Shown in pieces: positions 1-9,525 of a stretch of 64,000 nucleotides of DNA. The notes below the pieces were generated by a model, which did not search any database, was not told the origin of the DNA, and saw only the letters and a program-made list of their open reading frames with translations. The position numbers were made by a program, and so were the translations under genes. The number at the start of each line of letters is the position of its first letter. Positions within the stretch are counted from its first letter, which is position 1. This DNA comes from Anastatus disparis (lineage: Eukaryota; Arthropoda; Insecta; Hymenoptera; Eupelmidae). The stretch lies in the NCBI GenBank assembly GCA_017163975.1, contig JAFFSR010000009.1, positions 868,001-932,000 of the forward strand, written 5' to 3'.

Positions 1-149
1 AATATTCTCATTTCTTTTTTTTTCTGAAAATAAAGTATTACCTTGGGCTGGATAGATTAAAAATAGAAACAAATAGAATGTACGAATTTTTTAAATTAAA
101 CTTTTTTTTATTGACAAAATAAATATCACAGTCGAGATTTAGGGATTTT

Positions 150-400
150 GATTTAACTTTAGGGTATTTTTTTGTTACTTGGAACTGTAAAGAAAATAGG
201 GTTTTTTCGGTCCAACGCTCAATTTTATGAATATAGCAAGCTATTATTTTATACATTTGTTAAGGATTTTCTTTTTAAATCACTGTTATTATAACTATTT
301 TGTAACTATTCGTAATTCCTAAAATTTTATTACAAGTTAAAATCAAATCTTCTTATTAAAAAAAATGTATTTAAATAGTCTAATCCATTGAAAATTTCTG
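150..400 (+). repeat. Diverged copy of the GGTCCAACGCTC dispersed repeat
   Basis: The block GGTCCAACGCTCAATTTT at 209-226, continuing to 230, recurs with one mismatch at 62210-62231. It recurs again inverted at about 62617-62634. Outside the core, a TTTTTTTGTTAC block upstream and an AATCAAA...TTATTAAAAAAAATGT block downstream (about 342-370) also match the copy near 62160-62350 at similar spacing. This is therefore a real repeat family rather than a chance word match. The right inverted terminus seen in the 62-kb copy is not recognisable here, so this copy is probably truncated or decayed. Confidence 0.6.
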
Positions 401-1412
401 AAGAAATATTTAAAAAAAGATGGAAAAATTTGGCTGATGAATGATTAAAGCTTTGATTTTATGCCAATTTTTCTAAAGTTGATTTATCTGAAAATGATTT
501 TCCTAGAAATGTCTAATTTTTACGAAATATGTCTACTCAAAGGATCAAAAGCAGCTATTTGTAATGAACAATTTGCTTTAGAATCCTTGCTTAATCTCAC
601 ACTCGTATACAAATGTGTTCTGCTTTCTCTCTCTCTCTTTTTGCAGAAAAGGTATCTGTGTAAGACTTGTCATCCAAAACGGGAAATGAAGTCCTCCACA
701 CAAGCGTATCTCCGCAGTAAATACATATACAGAGAACGTAGCGTTTGACTTTGACGAGTTGAAATGACAAGAAATCGTATATATATATATATATATACAT
801 GGCGCTACGCGGCTGGCTAACACATGTGAGAAAATCATCTGGTCAGAGAGCCATAGAATATACATGTGTACAATGTATAGGTATATATGGCAATCCAAAA
901 AGGATGTTATACACCCTCTCTTTACCTCCTCTTGCCTTGCACGTTTGCCTGCTGGCCTGCTCGGTTATAGTCTTCGGTTTAGACTCTATTATCTCTGGCT
1001 ATTATGCATGTGAAGGATGGGTAACGCACTCCTGCGTTTCGCTTTCTCTCTATATATGCTCGGTCATGCGTTGAATTACTGGGGCTAACTTTTCAAACGG
1101 ATGGATACCCAGTGCCATATAGTGTCACTTGCAATGTCATGGGGGATAAAGGCTTGTACAGTTTAGACGGAAAACTTTTTCAATTTCTTCATTCAAAAAT
1201 AAGAGATCAAATTAATAGATACGGCTTATGTTTTGTCAGAAATAAGCATTTTCAGTTTTACACCTCGTGCAAAAGATAATTTCTATATAATCATGAAACA
1301 TCGTCTGCGAGATAATATGGTTATTTACTTCTGAAAAAAGAACAAGTCAAAAGTAATAATTATGTGATGGGTCAAAAAGACGGTCTTTTTTTCATGATAA
1401 TTTAAATATATA
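401..1412. other. Non-coding DNA with microsatellites
   Basis: Mostly AT-rich, with a moderately GC-richer patch at about 580-1080 containing a (TC)n run near 625-640 and a (TA)n run at 779-797. Short frames here run through these repeats and show no protein family signature. I see no gene in this stretch. Confidence 0.6.
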
Positions 1413-1418
1413 TTTATT
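1413..1418 (-). promoter_or_regulatory. Possible polyadenylation signal of the ankyrin gene
   Basis: AATAAA on the minus strand, about a dozen bases after the TAA stop of the ankyrin-repeat gene. The position would give a very short 3' UTR. The motif is common by chance in AT-rich DNA, so this is only a candidate. Confidence 0.3.
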
Positions 1419-1429
1419 ATTCATTTCAT

Positions 1430-2530
1430 TTACATAAACATTATTATTAAATTCATTATAAGTAGTAAATAAATAGTTTGCTTCAACATTCTAATAGAAG
1501 TTAAAATTTCTTCTTCTCTGTTAACACCTCTGGTAAATTTATTTTCTAATATTTTGCAGTAATTTGGAAAATAGTAAAGATTAATTTTAAAAAATTTTCG
1601 TGGTTGAATCTGGCTAAAATATTCCGCGAGGATATCATCATTTTCCTCAATCAATATATCAAAATAAGTTACATTTTCATAATATTTAAATTTCATCATC
1701 ATTTTTAATTCTTTCTTTAACATGGAATAATGTATTTTTGCTTTTTCATGCTCCTCTATTGTGTTCATATTAATTTCAGCAATTGAACATCCGTTTAATT
1801 CCATAATAGCAAGGTGTTTTAATATTAGCATTGATATTTCAAAACTATGATATTTTAAAGCTGATTTAAGAATAGAAAGTTTTCCACAAATTGTATGATT
1901 AACATCAGCTCCTTTTTCTATCAATAATTCTATACACTGTAGATCTGGCGTTTTGCAAAAATTAAGCATGTAGAATAATGGGGTAAACTTTGCTCTATCT
2001 TGATGATTAACATTTGCGCCTTTTTTCAAAAGTACATTCACATACTGATAATTTTTATAGACTATTGCATCAAATAGAGGAGTACGGCCAACTTCATCTG
2101 GGATATTCGGATTAAAATTTAGTTCCTCTAAAACATCAACAATTCCTTCGTTTCTATTTTGCATCAAGTAATGGATGGCAGTATGTCCATTCCGATCTGA
2201 GGCATTTATATCTATATTGTGCTCCAAATATTTTTTTATCAAATTGATGCTTTTATAGCAAAACACATCGATAAATTGAAAATATCCGTAATCATCAAGT
2301 TCATAAATATTTGTTCCCGCAGACAACAAAAGATTTAATATATTTATTTGTTTATCCCACATTATTCTTGCAATTGGAAGCTGACCATTTTCATTCATAG
2401 CATTAACATCAACTCCACGTTCAAGGAGCAACTTTATATTTTTTATATCACATTTGTCAACTAATCGATGTAATTCCGTTTCTTCTTTTTTAGATCTAGT
2501 ATCCTCTGTATCAGCATATGAGTAATCCAT
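1430..2530 (-). CDS. Ankyrin-repeat protein with PRANC-like C-terminus
   Basis: A single uninterrupted frame of 366 codons, far longer than any other in this AT-rich DNA. Ankyrin repeats lie at about residues 17-45 (TELHRLVDKCDIKNIKLLLE, then RGVDVN), 46-79, 80-112, 113-146 (GHTAIHYLM), 147-178 (GRTPLFDAI, then LLKKGANVNHQD) and 180-213 (TPLFYML, then LLIEKGADVN), with a degenerate unit at 214-245. Residues about 248-350 have the spacing of a PRANC domain: Cys248-x3-Glu, a Lys/Met-rich helix, a YFDIL motif at 289-293, an FPNY motif at 321-324 and a late Arg-Glu helix. The end (353-366) is hydrophobic. Ankyrin arrays bind proteins, and poxviral PRANC tails act as F-box-like adaptors to SCF ubiquitin ligases; the same role here is inference. 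No signal peptide is seen. The ATG has A at -3 and G at +4, and no earlier in-frame Met is apparent. No intron is needed. The exact family and the expression of the gene are unproven. Confidence 0.85.
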   Translation of the reverse strand: MDYSYADTEDTRSKKEETELHRLVDKCDIKNIKLLLERGVDVNAMNENGQLPIARIMWDKQINILNLLLSAGTNIYELDDYGYFQFIDVFCYKSINLIKKYLEHNIDINASDRNGHTAIHYLMQNRNEGIVDVLEELNFNPNIPDEVGRTPLFDAIVYKNYQYVNVLLKKGANVNHQDRAKFTPLFYMLNFCKTPDLQCIELLIEKGADVNHTICGKLSILKSALKYHSFEISMLILKHLAIMELNGCSIAEINMNTIEEHEKAKIHYSMLKKELKMMMKFKYYENVTYFDILIEENDDILAEYFSQIQPRKFFKINLYYFPNYCKILENKFTRGVNREEEILTSIRMLKQTIYLLLIMNLIIMFM

Positions 2531-5500
2531 GATGTTTTTTCAATAATTATTTACTAATAAATAGTTGGCACGGGTCTATATCACTTAATTGTATAACAAC
2601 CAAATACGTAACAAACACAATTTGAAAAAAATATGATTAAAGGAACAATTTGATTTGAAGCACTTGGCAAATAGTTCTTAACTGAGATAAAGTAACAAAT
2701 ACCAAATCTTTTATATGCATCTGGTAAGTAAAAGAGATTACTTAAAATCTTCCTAAGATATTAAAATTATTTATAGGAGGGGAGGATTTTATGTAAAAGT
2801 TCATTTATGAATGTATTTCTACCTGGAATTTTTAATTTATTAGTCAAAAATCTTTAATCTTTTATGTGTCCAGTAGGCGGGACATATTTCTTAAAATCTT
2901 TAGGGGATTATAATTTTTAATGTAGACAGAGAGAATCATATTGGTAAAATAAAATTATACATGTATTTAAATATTCTATTTTTCAATTTTCACAATGCAC
3001 TAAGAGACAAATCTTTATGTAGAATATATCTAATGTCGTAAAGCTAAGAGGGGAATCTCCCTCCCAAAAACGCTTAGATTCGAGTAACTTAAATTTACAA
3101 ATTATGAATATGAACTTTTCAATATTATATGTACAAGCTTTTCAATGTAAATATTAAAGTAATATTTTATTCTTTATTTATTAATTTAATTATGAATAAA
3201 ATTTTTTCATAAAATATAATATACTCTTTACAGTTACTGTTTAAAGAACTTAAAATAATTATAATTGTACTACACATCGATTACGGAGCATTTATTTCGA
3301 CTCATCTCAACTACTGTCTTTGAAGTTTATGATTCCTTCGATGTTTAGTCGTAACAATTACAATAATTATATAAAAAAATTTGCTCATATTTAGTGTCAA
3401 AATTTAATAAAAATTTGCTCAGTTACTGCTCACAATAAACTAAACGTATTAAAGTTATTTTATAGAAAACAGTTATTTGTCGCCAAAATTAAATTTCATA
3501 AAAGTATTTTGATATATTGTCGAAATAAAAATGTTTACCAATATCCTATGTTTAGGACTGAAATTCATTTTATAGTAAAAAAGAGCTTTATGTATTGCAT
3601 CGAGAATGCAAATTCTGACCCATTTACAAATTTTATTTTACATTTTAAAACCACCTATTTTGCAACACGTTAAACAGCCAGAATGAAAATCAAGTCATGA
3701 AATAAAATTCGTTGGATAAAAAAAAAATATTTATCAACGTAAAAAGAATTATCGGTTGAAAAATGCAAAAAAAAAAATTTGAAATTTCATTTGAAGTTAA
3801 TAAACATTTAATAAAGTTGATCATAATTCTGAAATTGAAAAATAAAAAAGTAGCTTTAAAATTTAGATTTGCTAAAGTTCGGCACGAAAACTAAATGCAT
3901 TTTCATAGTAGATGTGTATGGCTGTAAAAGTTGCTGTAAATTAAAATTTAAATTTAGTTTATAAATGATTTTAAATGTAAAATTTAGCTCTATTTAATCC
4001 GTGGGTATTAGGTCTCTTTAAACTTTTTTGAAATAAAAATAAAATTTTTTTTTATTTTCACATTCTTGCTTGTTTTGTACGTTAATTAAAATTTTTATGA
4101 AATTTGAATAATTTAATAAATCTGTTTTCGAGCTATTTACATTTATAACAAAAAAAACTATTCTTTTCACGCGACTTGCATGAAATTCAACGAAAATAAT
4201 ATTCACGAGATAAGCATATATAAATGTGAGATATGTAAATTATTAAATATATATTTATATTAAAATAAATGAATATTTTGTCTATCTAAAACATAAAAGT
4301 ATAATTGTAGATTATAATATAAATTTTAATAGGTTTTTATTTGATTATATATGCGCAAAATCTATAATGAAATACAAATTAAAATTTACATCTTAAAAAG
4401 GCTTATTATGAATTTTAATTTGTTATGCTCTCATGCGTTAAATGAACTGAACTGATAAGCTTAATTGATGATTTTATATTATTTAATATTGAAATTCGAT
4501 GTATTCTTTCACCCTTTTTCTGTATTTATAGCGACTAAAAACAACAATGAAATATCAATTTGCAAAGCGGTAAGTAACTTTTAATTCGATAACAAGCATG
4601 ATCTAATCGTACTAAAAACAAATGCTCAAGTCAAAGAGGTTAATATATCTTGCAAAAGGTTAATTTCCTTGATCTGGTACTATATGCATGGTATATATGC
4701 AGAGTGGTGCGTTGTTGCTTTACTCTCGCATGCCATATGGGTGACGAAATCAACTGTTCGGTAAAGGCCTTAATCCTCTTCATGTCATTGCTTATACGCT
4801 TACTTTCTTCTCTCTCTCTCTCTCTCTCTCTGTCTATTTCTCTTTTAGCATTGCGCGCGTGGCAAACAAGAACATCCTGTCATTACTGTCAGCCTGAAAT
4901 ATAGACGACAGAAGACGAAGAGCACCGATTTTCAGAGAGAGAGAGAGTAAGAGAGAAGAGTTTCTGGAAGGCTCTCTTTCCCTTCCACCCGTCGACGGGG
5001 GGTCAAATTGGGTCATTAATTCCTTGTCGGATAATAAATCGTTGCTGCTTCAGTAGCTGGATCGATGCTTATTTCTCGACACTCGTATGTAGATATGAAT
5101 ACATGTATATACACCGTGTATACAAATCCATATGTGAGCTAAAGTACCCAGTATATCTAGAAGCTTTAAAATCAGCTCCAAAGACCTGAAAAGCCATTAA
5201 AATTTAATAACTTTCTAGATTCTGGGGAACAAATTTAAGGTTACCAGAGCTACCGGGTACTTTATACCTTATATGGGTATACGGGTCGTTGCTTCTTTTT
5301 TTTTTCTCTCACTCTTTCTCTCTCTATCCGAAGTGCCCTTGAAGTCTTGTGTGACTTGTGTTAACGAACACTCGTTAAAGTCGATTTCAAGGGGGTCGCG
5401 CACTGCCAACAATCGAATGTGAAAGATATAATTATAGCGCCTTCTTTAATAACAAATATTGCGCTGTGTCGCGTATATTTTTTATTTGGATAAATGACGA

Positions 5501-8230
5501 TATTCAAGAGAATATACTTTAAATGCAATCTATACTTGTCTTTATAATTGTTCAAGGATTACGATGTATGAGATTTGCTTTTTTATTCGTGTCGCTAAGC
5601 TCTCGAGAAATCAAATTCAGATTGGAAGTGATAAAACTTTAAATACATTGTCGATTTATCATATACACAATTAATTGTAGCAAAATTATACAAAGGATTA
5701 TCACTGTTACGATAACAATCTTTATAGCTTTTTTTATGCTTTTTTTTTTATTTTTAGCACGAGTAATTTTGGCTCTTATTAAAAAAAGTACAAAAACAAA
5801 AAAAAAGATGTTTTTATTGATATTGCCATTGGGCACGGTTATTTTAAGTTAATAGTTTGTAATTAAAGGGAAAGTTTTTATTTGTTATTTTCAATCTAAA
5901 AATTAATTAATCCTTTAAAACTTTTATTCTATTAACTGGAAAATACAAACTATTATTTTCTAAAACAATTTTTTTTTAGCAAATCTAATATCTCTTTGAT
6001 CAACTTTCTTCCAATTTGCAGGTATTGAAAAAAATAATAGAATCCCAATAAAAATCTAAATATAAACTCCATGTGATTTTCGATGTTTATAGCGACTTCT
6101 CATGTTTAAAAGCAAACTAACATCGATTGGTCTTGCAAGCGCGTTAAAGCTTATATTTCGTTTGCTACTATTTCGCTTAATTGACTTGACCTCTTTCGTG
6201 ATAAATTAATGACTTTGTAATTAATCCGTTTCAATTCGCCCGCGCAAAGCCGCGTAGGCTTATTGGACCGAACTTTTTTTTCATCTCTTTTTTTTTTTTT
6301 AACTTCTTTATGTTCGATCGGTTTAAAGCGAGAAAATAATGACCCACGTTTAACTATGTCGTTCTCTTCCTTTTTTTTTTCATTTTTTTTTATACGACAA
6401 AAAGTAGCTAGTCATACAAGAGCTAATTTAATACTTTAAAAATTAACTCATTCATTCAAAGTTTCGGACCAATGAAATTTAGTTTTAAACGACTAATAAG
6501 TTCGGATTAAATAAAATTTTCCAAAATTTTAACTTTGCTTATGTGCTTACTCAGGACTTTGTGACTATATATATTCTCACCTCATATTTACGTCATGCTC
6601 GTTCCCCCTTATATACACGCTTATTCCTTTTTTCTTTTTTCTTTTTTTTTTTTGACGAAAAAATTTAAGAGAAGTGGCACTTCTCTTTTTCTTATGTCTG
6701 GCTTCCGTACCCCCACGATCTATCCAAGTGGAAAGTTCCTCTTTTGGTTCTAAAATCCACATCGTAGTGCTTTTTCTTTCTCGCACTCGTCGTTCTCTTC
6801 CACTGCTACGTCTCCTCTTTACTTTCTACTTTTTTTTTCTTCTCTTTATTTTTTTGTTCTTCAGTGTTTTCACCCTTTGCTCACGACGCGACGTCTTTGA
6901 CAATCTTCGCGCTTTAGTCGCACACTCGCTCGTGTCGTGATTCGCTCGTTTTAAGAATAAGCGAAAATTTTACTTTACTACACACACGTACATACACATA
7001 TACACGCGAAGGACAAGCGTACTTGACGAATGGAAAGCTTTGAAACGCCAACCGAGACTGCTTTTTTTCTTCTACTTTATTTTGTTTTCAACTTAAGTGA
7101 TGACGGTTTAAAACATTCGCTATATAAGTACACGGGGATAAAGAAAATAAAAAGATGGCTTTCTTCGTAAATTGATTTTTTTTTTTTTTTCATGTACGAG
7201 CTTTAATTTTGCTTTCACTTTGAGAGTACTTCGAGAATTTTTCTAAAGAATAAAACGTTGTATAAAGGTTTGTATTACTTTTCATAATTTAGAGAATTTA
7301 ACCGTTTGCTTTTTTTTTGTTCATATAAACTTTTGAACAATAGAAAAATTTTCATATTTTTCACCTTACTTTATTTGCATTTGGTTTTTTTGATTATAAA
7401 TAATGAATTTTAAATTTGCAAATTGAATTTTTAAATAAAAATATTTTTTTTGCTCCTAAAGTTCTGAATTCTTAAATTTTATCAAACAATTTCTAAATAA
7501 ATTATATTTATCTTCAAAGTTTACTTGCCGAATGAAATATTAAAAATTTTAATGTTTTATTCAATTTAGGATAAATTAATTTGATGTATAAAAAAGCAGT
7601 GCAAGTTTTTTCAAGAGTACTTTTAATTAAGTTTCACTCCAAATATTTTATTTTAATCAAACGAAACATATTTCATAGCCATAATGGCTATAAATAGAAA
7701 AAATTTGATATATTTTTTTTTAATTACACAAGTACTTTGTCCTAATTAAAGTTCAACGTGAAAAATTTATCAGTTAATTGAGCTTATCACTTCAATTTTT
7801 ATTATTTCCATGTATATAATTAATGACTGATTAACAGATTTTCGAATAATTAATACTTTCGAAAAGCCTCAAATATTTACAGGATGAATATATTTGGTTG
7901 CTAAAATATACATTTAATTTATCGCAGTGATGAATAATTGACGTCGACGAAAAAAATTTTAATCAATTTCCAGTAATATTCAGCTTTTTAAGAGTAAAAC
8001 GTAAATAACACGATTATTTATATGAATAATAAAAGTTTTATTGTTGTTGTAAAATTCATTGTTTAACGGTTATTGATAATAATTGGTGCCATTATATTCA
8101 GCCAATATTATTAATCCATTAAGCCAAACAATTATTTGAATATTTGTAAGTATTTGAATTGTTTATGCACACTTGCATGCACATGCGTGCGTGTACATAC
8201 GCATACACAAACATATGTGTAATGTGCACA
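2531..8230. other. Long gene-empty AT-rich stretch
   Basis: Very AT-rich DNA downstream (on the plus strand) of the ankyrin gene. A (TC)n microsatellite lies at 4809-4831 with (GA)n at 4937-4949. CpG-containing, pyrimidine-rich patches lie at about 4650-5050, 5280-5480 and 6200-7140. Short frames in these patches are dominated by Leu/Ser from TC repeats or Lys from A-runs and look like chance. If the ankyrin gene has a promoter, it lies just above 2530, where a weak TATA-like GATATAGA occurs on the minus strand about 50 bases from the ATG. Confidence 0.55.
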
Positions 8231-8234
8231 TATA

Positions 8235-8477
8235 TACATGGAGAAAAATTCTTTAGAAAATTTATTATATTACGTACTACTCGTGAAACATACTTGATTT
8301 TTTACAGACATTGCTATTTATATAATAAAAATTGCTATATACGCAGTTGAAATTTCATAAAAATCAAGTAAATTTTTCTATACATAATATTTCTTACCGA
8401 CATGAAATAATTTTTATACAAACCAGGGTACACAATGTAACATAGTAATTCTCTCGATGAAATTTTTCTCCCTGTAA
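8235..8477. mobile_element. MITE-like element, TACATGGAGAAAAATT termini
   Basis: The left end reads TACATGGAGAAAAATT (from 8235). The right end, reverse-complemented, reads TTTACAGGGAGAAAAATT (to about 8477). These give short imperfect terminal inverted repeats around about 240 bp of AT-rich non-coding DNA. Size and ends fit a non-autonomous DNA element. I could not define a clear target-site duplication. The same GGAGAAAA end motif recurs at about 18380-18397 (as TTTTCTCCGTGTA) and about 25260-25275. Confidence 0.5.
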
Positions 8478-8593
8478 ATTTAATGACACGTAGGCAAGGT
8501 ATTTCAAAATCCTATTTATCTAAAATGAACACTCACGTTTGTATATTTGCAAAATCGATTAAAAATTTTTTAAGTGTAACAACTTTGCATACG

Positions 8594-8762
8594 TATAGAC
8601 AGAGAAAAATATTATTATTATTATAAAAATTAGAATAGTTTATAGTAAAGATATCACAGACTGTCATTATTGCAAAAACTCCTCTATAATTTATGATAAT
8701 TTTTCTGTGATATCTTTATTATAAATTTTTGTATTTTTTAACAAAATATTTTTGTCCATATA
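8594..8762. mobile_element. Foldback MITE with near-perfect internal palindrome
   Basis: The whole segment is a long imperfect inverted repeat. The outer arms are TATAGACAGAGAAAAATATT at the left and, read in reverse complement, TATATGGACAAAAATATT at the right. The inner arms at 8639-8660 and 8704-8725 are complementary at 21 of 22 positions, and the odd pair would be G:U in RNA. The loop is 43 bases. No coding capacity is present. The inner block ATCACAGACTGTCATTAT also resembles part of the element at 31630-31878, suggesting one family. Confidence 0.6.
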
Positions 8763-9030
8763 AGTAAAATTAATTTTTATAAAGTTTTAAACATTGTTTC
8801 TGTTTCTTGATAAATTTTTAATTACCCCCTGTGGCGCAACATGAATAAGTTATGATGAATACAAAATTAATAGTAATATGTTCAAAATAGTTTTTTACGA
8901 ATTAAAATACAAAGAAGTTAAAATTAAAAAAAAAAAGTTGCTTTTGAAATCTGTGGATAATTAGTATCCATCAAGCTTAAGATATAATTTATTCTCATTA
9001 AAATTTATACAATAATCAAATAATACAATA

Positions 9031-9222
9031 TTTAATTTAACGTTGCTGTAATCATACCATCATTGCGATGATAGTTAGCAACGAAGATTTTTAGTGTATT
9101 TATGAACAAAATACATGTAAGGTACATTGGTGCTAGTATAAAATCAGTCGAGAGCGGGATTCAAACTCGGATCATCGAAATTACGAATCCATCGCTCTAC
9201 CGATTGAGCCACTGACGACCTC
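9031..9222 (-). mobile_element. tRNA-derived SINE, copy 1
   Basis: Read on the minus strand it starts with a tRNA-like head (9148-9222) holding an A box (TGGCTCAATCGGTAGAGC) and a B box (GAGTTTGAATCC). A body of about 110 bp follows, then an AT-rich tail with TTAAATTAAA. The body aligns with the copies at 19326 and 37566, including TACATG/TACATATG...TTTGTTCATAA and the CATCATTGCGATGATA region. The cloverleaf is degenerate in the anticodon and T stems, so it is not a working tRNA. No convincing target-site duplication was found. A MITE-like element begins 10 bases beyond its head. Confidence 0.8.
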
Positions 9223-9232
9223 ATTCTATCTA

Positions 9233-9525
9233 TACACTGAAAAGAAAGTGGTGAATTACGAGTCCCACGAAGTACTTCTGCTTTACCAAACAGTAAGCAT
9301 GCAAATCTTTTCTCTGGTGGTGAGTGTGATGCCCCACAGAAGAAGCTAACCGTTCTTTTTGCGGGGCTTCTCAGTTCCCACTCGCGTCTCTCCGATGTGA
9401 AGTGAAGCTCTTTTGCCACAGAGGCGCTACTGTTCTCTTGCAGCGAGACTCCGTGTATACGAACTTAAGAGAGCGTGGTTCGACTACCGGTAGTTCAGCT
9501 ACATCACCATTTATTTTTCAGTGTA
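9233..9525. mobile_element. 293-bp TIR element, TACACTGAAAA ends
   Basis: The left end TACACTGAAAAGAAAGTGG and the right end, in reverse complement TACACTGAAAAATAAATGG, are terminal inverted repeats. Both are followed by TGA. They enclose about 250 bp that is clearly GC-richer than the surrounding DNA. If the outer TA at each side is a target duplication, the element proper starts with CACTGAAAA, compatible with a non-autonomous TA-inserting DNA transposon. No transposase is encoded. The frame crossing it runs on into the adjacent SINE and is not a gene. Confidence 0.65.

Noticed and set aside
1430..2530. Endogenous poxvirus gene
   Set aside because: A PRANC-like tail is shared with poxviruses, but no other viral gene lies nearby and insects are known to carry their own PRANC-ankyrin genes. 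Viral origin cannot be inferred from this window.
9144..9419. 91-codon minus-strand frame
   Set aside because: It runs through the interior of the TIR element and ends by translating the SINE's tRNA-like head (the VAQSVERW-type sequence typical of translated tRNAs). Not a gene.
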